Positions 46,659-57,488 of a stretch of 64,000 nucleotides of DNA are shown here, one piece after another. The translations under genes were made by a program, and so were the position numbers. Numbering within the stretch: the first letter of the stretch is position 1; each line of letters opens with the position of its first letter. This DNA is from Leptodontidium sp. MPI-SDFR-AT-0119 (Eukaryota > Ascomycota > Leotiomycetes > Helotiales > Leptodontidiaceae). Below the pieces are notes generated by a model that saw only the letters and a list, made by a program, of their open reading frames with translations, made no database searches and had not been told where the DNA came from. Where the stretch lies: the NCBI GenBank assembly GCA_020726505.1, contig JAHLEZ010000003.1, positions 3,906,001 to 3,970,000 of the forward strand. The letters run 5' to 3'.

Positions 46659-47171
46659 TCAAGAATCCTCCCCACAAACACCACCAGCGCAAAACGCCTC
46701 CTTCTCTTTCTCTTTCTCTCTCTCCTTCTTCAACCCCTCCCCTACCATCTTGCCCACCATCCCCTTCCCCTTGATCTGGCTCTCGAACTCCTCAACTTCA
46801 ATATGCGTGATATATTCGCCCGGCACGACGACTAGACCGAGAAAGCGGGATGTCATGTCCAGGACGACGGGGGAGGTGCTGCTACTGGATGCGGGAGAGG
46901 GAGAGGGTTTTGGGGGAGGTGGGAGGCGGTATTCGTATGCTTGGGAGAGGATTATATTGCGGTCCTGGGATTGGGGAGGGGGGTTAGCTTTCTTTTTGAG
47001 GGTTGGGGGGGTTTCAGGGGGTTTGGGGGAGGGATTATGGGGCGAGGGAGGGGGACTTACAGAGTCAGTACATTTGAAATGGCCTAGGAACATGCGGGTG
47101 TCTGTTGTTGTTACGCGGAGGGTTTTGTTGAGGAGGGAGGTGAGGTAGGTTTCTGATTCTTCTTTATCCAT
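46659..47171 (-). CDS. naa38: NatC auxiliary subunit Naa38 (LSM-domain, Mak31-like)
   Basis: Two exons, 47171-47061 and 46964-46659, give 138 aa; the 96-bp intron (gtaagt...tcccag) is in frame and stop-free, so the unspliced frame reads 170 codons. The Sm1 motif is YLTSLLNKTLRVTTTDTRMF with GHFKCTDS, continuing across the splice with DRNIILSQAYEY. A Pro/Ser-rich insert separates it from Sm2 (RFLGLVVVPGEYITHIEVEE). The VPGE-x-I end is typical of LSMD1/Naa38. The protein ends with a Lys/Glu-rich tail. By family it is a small partner of the Naa30/Naa35 NatC complex, which acetylates protein N-termini at the ribosome. It is divergently arranged with rad2. Confidence 0.85.
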   Translation of the reverse strand: MDKEESETYLTSLLNKTLRVTTTDTRMFLGHFKCTDSVSPPPSPHNPSPKPPETPPTLKKKANPPPQSQDRNIILSQAYEYRLPPPPKPSPSPASSSSTSPVVLDMTSRFLGLVVVPGEYITHIEVEEFESQIKGKGMVGKMVGEGLKKEREKEKEKEAFCAGGVCGEDS

Positions 47172-47621
47172 TGTTGGTTTTGTGAGTTGGATGGTTTTTG
47201 GTTGAGAGCTTAGGGAGGTTGCTGTGAAGTTGTCGAAGAAGTTGTTAGATAGTGAAGGCTGGATGGAGGGGGCTTGACAAGGCTGATGCTTTCCGGCGTT
47301 AAGTTCGAACTACCAATTCAACCTTGTATTGGATCATGTGACACCGTGAACCTGTTCCGGCGCGTTTGACTCATCAACGTCATAGGCAGGTAGGCAACTC
47401 TTCACTACTCCGGCACGAGTACTACCTTGAACGACTGTGGAGGAGAAGAGACAACACCAGAATACAATACAATCGAGGGGGATAGGAGAGGGGAGCGCAT
47501 AATGTGCGCAGCTTTCGGCATTCATCCGGATCAATATCCTTTGCCAACCCCGCCTTGAGGTCGAAACTCTTCGAAGTCCAACGACGAGCAGATACGGAAC
47601 CTATATTTGCGTACAGAAGCA
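47172..47621. promoter_or_regulatory. Shared divergent promoter region, naa38 / rad2
   Basis: The 450 bp between the two ATGs (47171 minus, 47622 plus) must carry both promoters. I see no clear TATA box. The stretch on the rad2 side has no stop in the rad2 frame back to 47607 only, so the ATG at 47622 is the natural start. Confidence 0.5.
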
Positions 47622-50600
47622 ATGGGCGTCACAGGCCTCTGGCCCATCCTCGCGCCCTCCGCCCGTCCTACACCTCTCCCTACCCTCAACAAGAAGCGTC
47701 TCGCAGTCGATGCCTCCATCTGGATCTACCAATTCCTCAAAGCAGTGCGCGACAAAGAAGGAAACGCTTTGCGCAACTCGCACGTTGTGGGATTCTTCCG
47801 GCGGATCTGCAAGCTACTGTTCTTTGGCATCAAGCCGGTTTTCGTATTCGATGGCGGCGCACCGGTTCTCAAACGCCAGACTATTCAAGGCCGGAAGAGG
47901 AGGCGGGAAGGCAGGAGGGAAGATGCTGTGCGTACAGCTGGGAAGCTGTTGGCTGTGCAGATGAAGAGGCGGGGTGAGGAGGAGGAGGAAAAGCGGAAGA
48001 GGGATGCGAAGAGGGAGAGGGAAGGGAGACCAGTCATACAGGATGAAGAAGAGGTTATACCCGAAGGCGCGGATCTGGTTTACGTGGGCGAGATGGGCAT
48101 GTCGTCCGCCGAGCGCAACAAGAACCGCACATTCCGCAAGACCGACGCATATCATCTCCCCGATCTGACAAACGGTATCGAGGGGATGGGCCAGCCTAAC
48201 GACCCGCGTATCATGAGCGCCGAAGACCTCGAGGAGTATGCGAGACAATTCCATAATGGCGAGGATGTCAATCTGTATGATTTCAGCAAGATTGATTTCA
48301 ATGGCGAGTTTTTCTTGAGTCTCCCCGCGGGCGATCGGTATAACATCCTCAATGCTGCGAGGTTGAGGAGTCGTCTTCGGATGGGTCATAGTAAGGAGCA
48401 GCTGGATGGCATGTTTCCGGATCGAATGGCCTTCTCAAGATTCCAGATTGATAGGGTTAGGGAGAGGAATGAACTGACGCAAAGGCTGATGAATCTGAAC
48501 GGCATGAACGATTTGCCTGGTGTCGGGGGTGGGAGAATTGCTGGTGAGAGGGGCAGGGAGTATGTTCTGGTTAAGAACGACGGGGCGGAAGGAGGATATG
48601 CTCTGGGTGTTGTGAGTACAGAGAAGGGAGTTGGTGGGAAGGATAAACCAATCGATGTCGATGCCTTACATCAGAAAGTCAAAGAGGATTCGGAAAGCGA
48701 GGATGAATTCGAAGATGTCCCAGTAGAGGGCTTGAATCGCTTGCCGAAGCCAGGTGTGAGGAACAAGCTGAACTTGACTTATGATGAATTTCAAGCCCAA
48801 GAACTTGCCGATCAACGGAAAAAAGTGTACGCTCAGAGACGCGGAAAGCTTGCTCCGCAGACGAGAGAATCTTCGGAAGAGGTGCCATTGTCCCAGCAGA
48901 CACGGGTCCGGGCTTCATCAGAGGACCCAGATTCGTTATTCTTGGATCAAAATCCGGTAGCTGGACTATCTCACCATAAAGATCCGCTCTTCGACGAAGA
49001 GGAAGAGGATCTCAATCGAGCTATCGCACTATCTTTGCAGAAAGATGGAAATGAAGCCGATTCCGACGAGGATGATCATCTCAATAGAGCAATCGCCATG
49101 TCACTCCAGAAGAACCACGCACCAGAATCCGAGCCAGAAGAAGATATAGATTTTGAAGACATACCGATGCCAGAGTACGAACAGAAAGCTGCTGAGAACG
49201 CAAAACCAATCTCAAGTTCTAGTGGAGGTATGATCGCACATATTGTCAACAATAGAGCCAATGCAGCAGTCCCGAAACGAAAGCCAGTCGTTGTTGACAG
49301 TGACAGTGACAGTGACAGTGACAGCGATATGGACATGCAAGCTGCTCTAGCGAAAGCGAGAAGGCAGAAAGCTCCGGAGCAGAGAAAACAACCGCCACCC
49401 GTGGCTTTGAATAAGAAGAATCCTTTTGACGGTCCTCTACCGTTCGAAAAACTCGGCTCGATATTCGCGAAGAAATCTAAGCCGGTCGAGCAGCTTGATG
49501 AGAGTGGACAAGGCAGTGAAGATGGTGATGTTATGGCCGGCGGATTCGAAAAGGAGGCGGAGGAAGATGCGCCTAGACCTCTGCCGCCGTGGCTTTCAGG
49601 TGGCGATATCAGGAACCAGCTCGAAGAACAGAAGGAGAGGGACCGAGAATTGAATGCGGAAGATAGAGAGCAGGCTGATGAGGAAGGAAGACGGTACAGG
49701 AAGATGCATGCGCCTATCCAGATTGATTCTTCGGATGAGGATAGCGATGTTGAGATTGTGGATGCGCCACACCCGAAGAGAGTGTCCCCTGAGAGGATGG
49801 AGGTTCTGGTAGACATGTCGACTCCGAAGCAAGCCTCTCCCGAGATTGTGCAAGATGTCATGGATGTGTCAGAACCGGAAGAACCTGCTTCTGAGACTTT
49901 GGGGGAAGTTGCTGAGGACATCAGAGCAGAACCGCCTCTCTCGAAAATTCCCAACAATAGACAGCCATCTGTGGAAGCATCATCCAAGGAAGACGAAGAA
50001 GTTGATTGGTCTGAGAGCGATTACGGGGATGTTTCCATTTCAAAAAAGATTGCTGGTATAGATCAATCTAGCAGGAGTGACGCTTCGCCTGAGTTTGAAG
50101 ATGTTGATATGCCAGTACCTGATGCTGGACCCGAGAATGCTTCACCAGCTGAACGAAATCTCAGTCCCGGTTTTGATCATGTGGAAATGCCAGACACAGC
50201 ACCTGCCCAGCCTCGTCAAGAGGACAGCTTTACTGCTCGTGAACGAGCTGAAATCGATGCTGAGTTCGATGATTTCAGTGACCCTGAAGACGAAGAATTA
50301 CTTGCTCAACTCGCCGTTGAAGCAGAAACGCATGCTCAATTCACAAACACTTTGAATAATAGGACAGAGCTAGAAACCGAAGCAACCTACGACCAAGAAC
50401 TAAAAGCGCTACGGAACCAACAGAAGAAAGATCGTCGTGACGCGGATGAGGTCACTCAAGTCATGATCACGGAATGCCAGGCTCTACTCCGTCTTTTCGG
50501 AATCCCATACATCACAGCTCCAATGGAAGCCGAAGCTCAATGTGCAGAACTTGTTCGCCTTGGTCTCGTTGACGGCGTGGTAACAGACGATTGCGATATT

Positions 50601-51629
50601 TTCCTCTTTGGAGGCACTCGCGTTTACAAAAACATGTTCAACAGCAACAAGTTCGTCGAGTGCTACCTTTCCACCGATATCGAGAAAGAACTCTCCCTCT
50701 CCCGCGATCAGCTCATTGCCATCGCACATCTACTCGGCTCGGATTACACTGAAGGTCTTCCCGGCGTTGGTCCTGTCACAGCCGTAGAAATCCTCTCTGA
50801 ATTTCCCACTTCCACTGGCCTCCAAGAATTCAAGGAGTGGTGGTTGTCTGTGCAGATCAACGGCCCGCCACTCAATACCGAACCTAGTACCTTTCGCAAG
50901 AAATTCCGCCGTTCGCAAGGCACAAAACTGTTCCTCCCACCCACTTTTCCCTCCTCAGCTGTCACGGAAGCCTACCTGAAGCCAGATGTTGACAGTAGCC
51001 CCGACGCCTTCCAATGGGGCGTGCCAGACCTAGACCGTCTCAGAGAATTCCTGATGGCTACGATAGGCTGGACGCAAGAACGCACAGACGAAGTCCTCGT
51101 CCCAGTCATCAGAGACATGAACCGTCGCGAGCAAGAAGGCACACAAGCCAACATCACGCGATACTTCGATGGAGCTGTAGGTGCCGGTGCCAATACCGCA
51201 GGTGGTGGTAGGGATAAAGTGACCAGCAAACGCATGAAGGATGCGGTGGGAAAGTTGAAAGCCAAGAAGAAAGGTGCAATTGATAAGGATAATCCGCTGG
51301 GGAAAACATTTGCGGAAGTCGGTCAGGAGTGGGCAAAAAAGAATGATTTGGGTTGGACGGAAAGGGAGAAGGCTAAGCTGTGGGGGAAAGGTGGGAAGCG
51401 TGGACAGAAGGTGAAGGGCAGGAAACGGGCCGTCGTGGAGGTTGAGGACGAGAGTGCGGAGGAGGGTGATGAGGATGCAGATGAAGATCAGGAGGATGAG
51501 GATGAGGAGGATAATCTGAGTAGCGATGCTAATGGTATTTCAAGTCCGAGCTCTGGGAATAGGAGTAAGGCTAAGTCGGGGACGGTCAGAGGGAAGGGAC
51601 CTGCGAAAGGGAAAAGGGTCAAGGTTTAG
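47622..51629 (+). CDS. rad2: XPG/Rad2 structure-specific DNA-repair endonuclease
   Basis: A single exon of 1335 aa. I chose the ATG at 47622 because MGVTGLWPILAPSARP is the canonical start of XPG/FEN1 nucleases; a GTG/TTG-type extension to 47607 has no support. The N-domain covers residues 1-about 98, with Asp30 (LAVDAS) and Asp77 (FVFDGG), the conserved metal ligands. A long acidic spacer (about 100-930) carries two ubiquitin-interaction-like motifs (DLNRAIALSLQKDG, HLNRAIAMSLQKNH, near 462-503) and an Asp-Ser run. The I-domain starts at about 945 (CQALLRLFGIPYITAPMEAE, TDDCDIFLFG), followed by helix-hairpin-helix GSDYTEGLPGVGPVTAVEIL. The C-terminus is basic, then acidic, with probable nuclear localisation signals. 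Rad2/Rad13 makes the 3' incision in nucleotide excision repair in the nucleus with TFIIH. Confidence 0.96.
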   Translation: MGVTGLWPILAPSARPTPLPTLNKKRLAVDASIWIYQFLKAVRDKEGNALRNSHVVGFFRRICKLLFFGIKPVFVFDGGAPVLKRQTIQGRKRRREGRREDAVRTAGKLLAVQMKRRGEEEEEKRKRDAKREREGRPVIQDEEEVIPEGADLVYVGEMGMSSAERNKNRTFRKTDAYHLPDLTNGIEGMGQPNDPRIMSAEDLEEYARQFHNGEDVNLYDFSKIDFNGEFFLSLPAGDRYNILNAARLRSRLRMGHSKEQLDGMFPDRMAFSRFQIDRVRERNELTQRLMNLNGMNDLPGVGGGRIAGERGREYVLVKNDGAEGGYALGVVSTEKGVGGKDKPIDVDALHQKVKEDSESEDEFEDVPVEGLNRLPKPGVRNKLNLTYDEFQAQELADQRKKVYAQRRGKLAPQTRESSEEVPLSQQTRVRASSEDPDSLFLDQNPVAGLSHHKDPLFDEEEEDLNRAIALSLQKDGNEADSDEDDHLNRAIAMSLQKNHAPESEPEEDIDFEDIPMPEYEQKAAENAKPISSSSGGMIAHIVNNRANAAVPKRKPVVVDSDSDSDSDSDMDMQAALAKARRQKAPEQRKQPPPVALNKKNPFDGPLPFEKLGSIFAKKSKPVEQLDESGQGSEDGDVMAGGFEKEAEEDAPRPLPPWLSGGDIRNQLEEQKERDRELNAEDREQADEEGRRYRKMHAPIQIDSSDEDSDVEIVDAPHPKRVSPERMEVLVDMSTPKQASPEIVQDVMDVSEPEEPASETLGEVAEDIRAEPPLSKIPNNRQPSVEASSKEDEEVDWSESDYGDVSISKKIAGIDQSSRSDASPEFEDVDMPVPDAGPENASPAERNLSPGFDHVEMPDTAPAQPRQEDSFTARERAEIDAEFDDFSDPEDEELLAQLAVEAETHAQFTNTLNNRTELETEATYDQELKALRNQQKKDRRDADEVTQVMITECQALLRLFGIPYITAPMEAEAQCAELVRLGLVDGVVTDDCDIFLFGGTRVYKNMFNSNKFVECYLSTDIEKELSLSRDQLIAIAHLLGSDYTEGLPGVGPVTAVEILSEFPTSTGLQEFKEWWLSVQINGPPLNTEPSTFRKKFRRSQGTKLFLPPTFPSSAVTEAYLKPDVDSSPDAFQWGVPDLDRLREFLMATIGWTQERTDEVLVPVIRDMNRREQEGTQANITRYFDGAVGAGANTAGGGRDKVTSKRMKDAVGKLKAKKKGAIDKDNPLGKTFAEVGQEWAKKNDLGWTEREKAKLWGKGGKRGQKVKGRKRAVVEVEDESAEEGDEDADEDQEDEDEEDNLSSDANGISSPSSGNRSKAKSGTVRGKGPAKGKRVKV
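49296..49325. repeat. In-frame (GACAGT)n repeat in rad2
   Basis: Four GACAGT units and one GACAGC unit code for an Asp-Ser run right after VVV in the spacer of Rad2. The run keeps the reading frame; length change by whole units would only alter the number of Asp-Ser pairs. Confidence 0.9.
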
Positions 51630-52942
51630 ATAGGTCACAAGATTTTCTCTTGTCGGGCTAGACTGAAGTTCATATTGAACGATGATTTAGATGATCTATT
51701 GCAGGCACATTGAGTTCGTGACTCGACTAAACAACGGCGAGCCAAGCATGTTACACAAGACAATGCTATTCCACCGTACCAAGGTGATCTTGTGCATCGT
51801 GGAAAGGACGCTCGCTTATCACCCCGATGAAGTAAAGCAGCTTTTTCTTCTATCCGAGGGCTGCTATTTTAACAGGATTACATTTCACACATTTCATGAT
51901 TCTTTGTTGATTTTGGTTGAGTAAGCGAAGCCAAGTTTTCTAAAGTGTTTCTTCCTTCAAGGCACGACTACTTACTGCACTACAAATTAACCTGCCCTCG
52001 GAGATTATGACATTATAATGTAATAGAACTCTGCAGCATCTCGAATGGAATACCTAGGTAGTGACCCTGCAGGTGATCCTGCCGTTCCGACGACGATAAA
52101 GCTTCTGTCCAGCAGGGTGACAACACATGCACATCTACACGCATATCTACTTGACTTCAATTAGCCAACCAGATCAAGTACAGTACAACTACCGAACCCC
52201 GCCAAGGCAAACGGGACAATTAATCAAGGCAACCGAAGATCGTATCGAGATTTCCGAACAACCAACGAACTAACGGAAAGAGGCAGGACATACCCGTATT
52301 AAGGTTATCGATGACAAGCTTTCAGGGGCCTTGGCACGCCACCTTCCACTTCGGGTAAGTATATCTTCACTTCGGACTGCCAATCATGGCGCTGATCAAC
52401 GATTCGGATATCGGCACAAGGATCTGCCATGTCGAAGATGGGAGATTGTATGAGATGGATATGGCGACGCGGAAATTTTGCATCTTGTTAATCCCCGTCA
52501 GCTACCCAGTCAGGTAGGAGGGACAACGAAAGAGGGGCACGCTATGGAAAGAAAGGGAAGCTGCACTTAAAATAATGCAGCTAAATACTCTCATTTGTGC
52601 CTGGGTAATGTTGGTACCTGGGGCCTAGGAACTCGGCCAGGCAAAGAGTATCTAATAAACAAATAAATAGTTGTCTCTCCCCGTTTCCAAGTTTGTTATT
52701 TACTTGCAGCTTACCTCCTTCGACTTCCAAGCTCCTGCCCGTTCAATGTGCTAGGTTATTCTTCACCTTTAAGCGACTTCAACGTCAACCTGAATGTCAT
52801 CATAGATCCCCAATTGCCTCGCATTTGTTTCCTATCTCCTTATAAGCTGCGCCTGCATAGCAACCCTTCGTCATCAATCTCACAACCACCACGTTCGTTT
52901 CACGTTCACTCACGCTCACCAATTGGGTTGAATCCACACAAC
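51630..52942. other. Intergenic, 1.3 kb
   Basis: The 3' flank of rad2 and the promoter of the sedolisin gene, both read rightwards. The sedolisin frame is open without a good ATG from 52748. No other gene is supported. Confidence 0.5.
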
Positions 52943-54919
52943 ATGTTCTCCAAGGCAGGAATGCTCGCGGTTGGTGTACTATCGCACACTCTGTCAGTCG
53001 TCGCGGTTGTCCACGAGAAGCTCGGTGCACTCCCAATCGGTTGGTCTGAGGCGACTCGTGCAGATGAAGGCACGTCCATCAGCTTGACAATCGGTCTTGC
53101 ACAGCAGAATATCGATCAGTTAGAGTCCAGATTGATGGCAGTCTCAACTCCTGGAAACGCGGAGTATGGAAACCACCTGGACGTCGATGAAGTCAACTCT
53201 CTCTTTGCACCAACCCCGGAGGCCATTACATCAGTTCAATCATGGTTGCAAAGCGCTGGTGTCAGTGACGTTCACACAGATGGCCATTTCGTAAGTTTTG
53301 CAACGACTGTTGGAACCGCGAACTCTCTCCTCAATACCACATTCTCAAACTACCAGAACGGTGGTGTTTCGAAGCTGCGGACCACCGAGTACTCTGTTCC
53401 TGATCACCTGGTTGACTACATCGATTTGATCTCACCTACCACATACTTCGGAAAGACTGTTGCAAACCATCCTGGAGGATTAGGACTCAGATTTTCGTAT
53501 ACTAGCAAAGATGCTCCATCTAAAGTCTCGGTCGATCCAGCTTGCCAAACATCCATCACACCTACTTGTATCAAGGAATTGTACAATGTTGGATCTTACA
53601 CCCCCGATGCTAAGTCGGGCAGCCGAGTCGGATTTGGCAGCTTTTTGAATCAGTCTGCTCTCTATTCAGATCTCTTCCAGTATGAGAAGTTCTTCAATAT
53701 CCCACAACAAAACTTCTCAACGATCTTAATCAACGGCGCCACCAACGATCAGGATCCCAAGACTGCTCAGGTCGGCGAGGCAAATCTTGATGTTCAGAAT
53801 ATTATCGGCGTCAGCCATCCTCTGCCAGTTACCGAATTTATCACCGGAGGATCGCCACCTTTCATACCAAACCTCGACGAGGCTGCAGGAGCAAACACAA
53901 ACGAGCCATATCTCCCGTACTACCAGTATCTGCTGTCCCAGCCAAACTCGGCACTTCCACAAGTGATCTCAAACTCATATGGAGACGATGAACAGACCGT
54001 TCCAAAGTCGTATGCTATTCGAGTTTGCAATATGATTGGGATGCTGGGTCTGAGAGGCATCTCTGTCCTGGAATCCTCTGGTGACACTGGTGTTGGTGCT
54101 CCGTGCAAGTCAAATGATGGGAAGAATACCACACAGTTCACTCCGGCCTTCCCAGGGACCTGCCCCTACATAACTTCAGTTGGAGGAACACAGGTCAGCA
54201 TCACTTCCCTCTATTTTGCCGTTCTCTCTCGGGACAAATCTTCCGATGTATTTTGGGTGCCAGACTTTGAGCCATTAAGAATTAGAGATGACGTACTAAT
54301 TCGTCAAGCAGGCCGTCAGTCCAGAAGTTGCTTGGGTCGACAGTACCGGCGGCTTTTCCAATTACTTCTCTCAACCCCTATATCAAAAAGTCGCTGTCCA
54401 GAACTACCTCAGTAATCACATCAGCGCCGATACAAAGAAGTACTACGCACCATACACTAACTTCAAGGGACGAGGATTCCCGGATATCTCCGCCCATAGC
54501 TTGACTCCCGAGTAAGTCGATTTTCTGCTGCTTATCAATGTAAAGAGATGCTAACAGAACATTTCAGTTACCAGGTTGTATATGCCGGTAAATTATCCCC
54601 ATCAGGAGGAACTTCAGCAGCCGCTCCTGTTGTGGCAGGAATTCTCGGTCTCCTCAACGATGCCCGTTTCCGTGCTGGCAAGGGTCCACTTGGCTTCATC
54701 AACCCCCTTCTATACGCCATCGGATCTCCAGCTCTCAACGATATAATCGGTGGTGGATCTGTCGGTTGTAATGGGGTGAACGGCCAGACCGGTCAGGAGA
54801 TCCCGGGTGGTGGAATTGTTCCTTACGCTTCCTGGAATGCTACTTTGGGCTGGGATCCTGTCACTGGATTGGGCACGCCGGATTTTGAGAAGTTGAAGAA
54901 GCTTGTTCTGGCTGTTTGA
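52943..54919 (+). CDS. Secreted sedolisin (S53) serine-carboxyl peptidase, tripeptidyl-peptidase-like
   Basis: Three exons, 52943-54193, 54312-54511 and 54568-54919, give 600 aa. The start at 52943 (MFSKAGMLAVGVLSHTLS) supplies a signal peptide. A pro-domain follows (residues about 20-200, with SISLTIGLAQQNIDQLE and GNHLDVDEVNSLFAP). The catalytic domain begins near 215 (QTSITPTCIKELYNV). The catalytic triad is Glu279 and Asp283 (GEANLDV) with Ser500 (GGTSAAAP); the oxyanion Asp381 is in ESSGDTG. The calcium site lies at the end (GWDPVTGLGTPDF). The family is active at acid pH, self-processes the pro-domain, and releases tripeptides from extracellular protein. Several N-x-S/T sites suggest glycosylation. 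Neighbouring secreted enzymes lie to the right. Confidence 0.92.
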
Positions 54920-55308
54920 AAGATGTACTGCGAGCGAGAACGATGTGAAATGGCTACATGGTTTGGGGTGGGCAACTGTGCTATGAGAAGCGAAGGGAGC
55001 TGTAGCGACATAAATGTATCGAAAGGCCGATACAAGTACATATGGCAGACAACTTACATGCTTGACCGGGATTACATGGGGTATCTGGAGAAGTCCCTAA
55101 GACCTTCTTGCTAATGAAAAGACCGCACTTGAGAATGTAACGATAGAATTGATAAGAGGACTGATAGTGCTGGCAGATCAAGATTGTGCTTCGTTTGCGG
55201 TCTCGTACATATATACAATCTGTGCCATAGAAGAACAAAGGTCGGGAATGATGCTCTTCGTTTCATTTCGAACCCAGTATGTACAGAACAGCAATGTTGC
55301 ATCAGTAC
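54920..55308. other. Intergenic between convergent genes
   Basis: The 3' flanks of the sedolisin (plus) and amidohydrolase (minus) genes. Short frames here are not supported. Confidence 0.5.
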
Positions 55309-56949
55309 CTAGGAACTATCCTTGATGTCAAAGATCTTCTTCCCCTCAAACCACGTCTCTCTGACAGATGCAGCCAGCAACCCCTCAGGTCTCCATCCCA
55401 TGTCCACAACCACAAAATCCGCCTTCTTCCCCTTCTCCAAACTCCCAGCCCATGACTCAGCAAAGCAGCTGTAAGCAGACCCAGCTGTGGCAGCAGCCAC
55501 AGCACTCACAAGACTGATCGCAAAGTGTTCGTTGACCACCTCCAACGACTCAGGCTCTCGGGCAGATCGTCTTGTAGTTGCGGTATACAGGTTTGGGAAC
55601 GGTGCATACGGCGCTGTGGGGGCATCTGAACCCATGGCCAGCTTCGCTCCACCGTCTTCGAATTCCTTGTAGGCAAAAGCACGACCGCAGCGATGTTCAC
55701 CCAGTAGTTTCGGCCATGCCCGTAAAATTGCGGGATCTGCATGCACAGGTTGGATGGAAGCTGTGATTCCTAGGCGACCTAATCTTTTTGCGTCTTCTGG
55801 TGATGCGAGTTCGAGATGTTCGATTCGATGACGACGGCCTGGCGTACTGTTCTCCTCTAGCGCATCGATTGCGAGTTTAACCGCACCATCTCCTATGGCA
55901 TGTAATGCACATTGTAGACCTGCGACATCTGCTGCTCTTACCACGGGATCGAGCATCTCTCGCGTCCAGAGAGCCTCACAAGAAATGCCATTTGAAGAAT
56001 ACGGTTGACAGAGTGCAGCGGTGCAAGCATCGATAACACCATCGCAAATGACTTTGATACCCACGATTCGCAGCTCAGGGCTCGTCTCAGCATTGAATTG
56101 CTGCTGTAGCTCCACAGCTCGACGAACTTGCTTCAGGTTCTCTTCCTCAGTCTCCGACGGTGCAATGATCCAGTGAGCTGCCAGTCTCACAGGAAATCCG
56201 CCATCTCTCCTTCGCAACTCCAGTAACACCTCTAAGGCGTTCTCGTCCATGGCCATATCCACCATACCGGTATATCCGGCCTTACTGTACGCCGTGAACG
56301 CTTCACGGATCGCATCGAGTTTCTGGTCCATAGGCGCTATACTCGCAACATGGGGCCACACAATCGTCACAGCAGCAGCTTCGTCCAGCAACCCAGACGC
56401 TCTGCCTTCGGCATCGCGGTGGATACATCCCCCCTTCGGGTCTTGCATACCGTAGATTCCCATTTCTTCGAGCGCAGCGCTGTTGCACCATGAACTATGC
56501 AAGTCTTTGGAATCGATAAAGATAGGTCGGGAATCTAGATCATCCAGCATGCTGGATAGCGCCTGGCCGTCTGTCATGAAATGCATCCATCCTCTGCAAA
56601 GGATGCGAGGTACTTCCGGATGAGCAACTGCATAACTCTTGATCGCGGCTCTGATGTCCGCGAGGCTTTTGCATTCTTCTAAATTGACCTTCTTCAGGGA
56701 TTGGCCCATCATCAGAAGATGCATGTGTCCATCGATGAAGCCTGAGAGGACGATTCTCTGGCCGAGATCTTGGACCGCAGCTCCATTCTCTTGAGCGTTG
56801 AGAACCTCAGCATCGCTTGAAGTTCCAATGTGTGTGATGACTCCATCTTCAACGATCATACATTCTGCAAAGGCGGGGTCGGAGGTGGCGTTGTCGCCCA
56901 CAAGTTGTTGTGCTTTGAGAAAGCGACCATTTTTGAAAATGGATGGCAT
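55309..56949 (-). CDS. Amidohydrolase-3 / YtcJ-like metal-dependent hydrolase
   Basis: A single exon of 546 aa from ATG 56949 (MPSIFKNGRFLKAQQLVGD) to the stop at 55309-55311. The N-terminal beta-rich piece is followed by IVLSGFIDGHMHLLMMGQSL, the H-x-H metal site that opens the TIM barrel. Later landmarks are LCRGWMHFMTDGQ, SKDLHSSWCNSAALEEMGI, a Lys in VGIKVICDGVIDA, CALHAIGDGAV, RRHRIEHLELA and AKLAMGSDAPTAPYAPF (the final Asp ligand). The end is ADFVVVDMG in the second half of the small domain. These features match the amidohydrolase-3 group, to which YtcJ and AepA-like proteins belong; substrates (amides, cyclic ureides or esters) are usually unknown. There is no signal peptide, so it is probably cytosolic. 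Confidence 0.92.
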   Translation of the reverse strand: MPSIFKNGRFLKAQQLVGDNATSDPAFAECMIVEDGVITHIGTSSDAEVLNAQENGAAVQDLGQRIVLSGFIDGHMHLLMMGQSLKKVNLEECKSLADIRAAIKSYAVAHPEVPRILCRGWMHFMTDGQALSSMLDDLDSRPIFIDSKDLHSSWCNSAALEEMGIYGMQDPKGGCIHRDAEGRASGLLDEAAAVTIVWPHVASIAPMDQKLDAIREAFTAYSKAGYTGMVDMAMDENALEVLLELRRRDGGFPVRLAAHWIIAPSETEEENLKQVRRAVELQQQFNAETSPELRIVGIKVICDGVIDACTAALCQPYSSNGISCEALWTREMLDPVVRAADVAGLQCALHAIGDGAVKLAIDALEENSTPGRRHRIEHLELASPEDAKRLGRLGITASIQPVHADPAILRAWPKLLGEHRCGRAFAYKEFEDGGAKLAMGSDAPTAPYAPFPNLYTATTRRSAREPESLEVVNEHFAISLVSAVAAATAGSAYSCFAESWAGSLEKGKKADFVVVDMGWRPEGLLAASVRETWFEGKKIFDIKDSS

Positions 56950-57488
56950 CGTGTTATAACTCTAAGTCGCTGTTTGAGGTGTTTTGATCCTTGTGTCGTT
57001 CGGTATTGAGTGTAATTTCTCAGATTTGAGCGAAGCCCGACATCGGGTCAGGGTTTTTGCTACATGCCCCTCAAAACAGACGCCAAGCGAGTGTAACTGT
57101 TTTTGGCCACGCCTTTGTTTTCTTCCTCTGCCGAAGACACACCAGTTTTAGAAAGCCCAGAAGAATGACTTGAATATATTGCGAAGGACTTTAAACTTCC
57201 ATTTGTATTTCAACACCACAACTGAAAGAGCAAAAAGGTAAGCAGTTTGTGCCGAAAGAATGAAATACAGTTAGCTCATCAAAGTTCGTGGTCCATCGTC
57301 CCCAAATAATTTCAATCGCCCTTTCTCTCTTCCATAATCTGCTGCTTAGCCTCTTCGAAAACCTAGAAACCCGTTCATTGGTATCCTATTATCTTCTGTG
57401 CCGCAAAAGTAACACTTTTATGGCGAGTTGCAGAATACCACAATCAATTTCCTCTTCGCCCCGATAGAACCAATACCCCTGTTCTCTA
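56950..57488. other. Intergenic, 0.5 kb
   Basis: It contains the promoter of the amidohydrolase gene and the 3' flank of the histidine phosphatase-fold gene. Nothing further is seen. Confidence 0.5.

Noticed and set aside
49076..49987. 303-codon minus-strand ORF inside rad2
   Set aside because: It is the Ser-rich antisense shadow of the acidic Rad2 spacer; no motif, start context or splice support.
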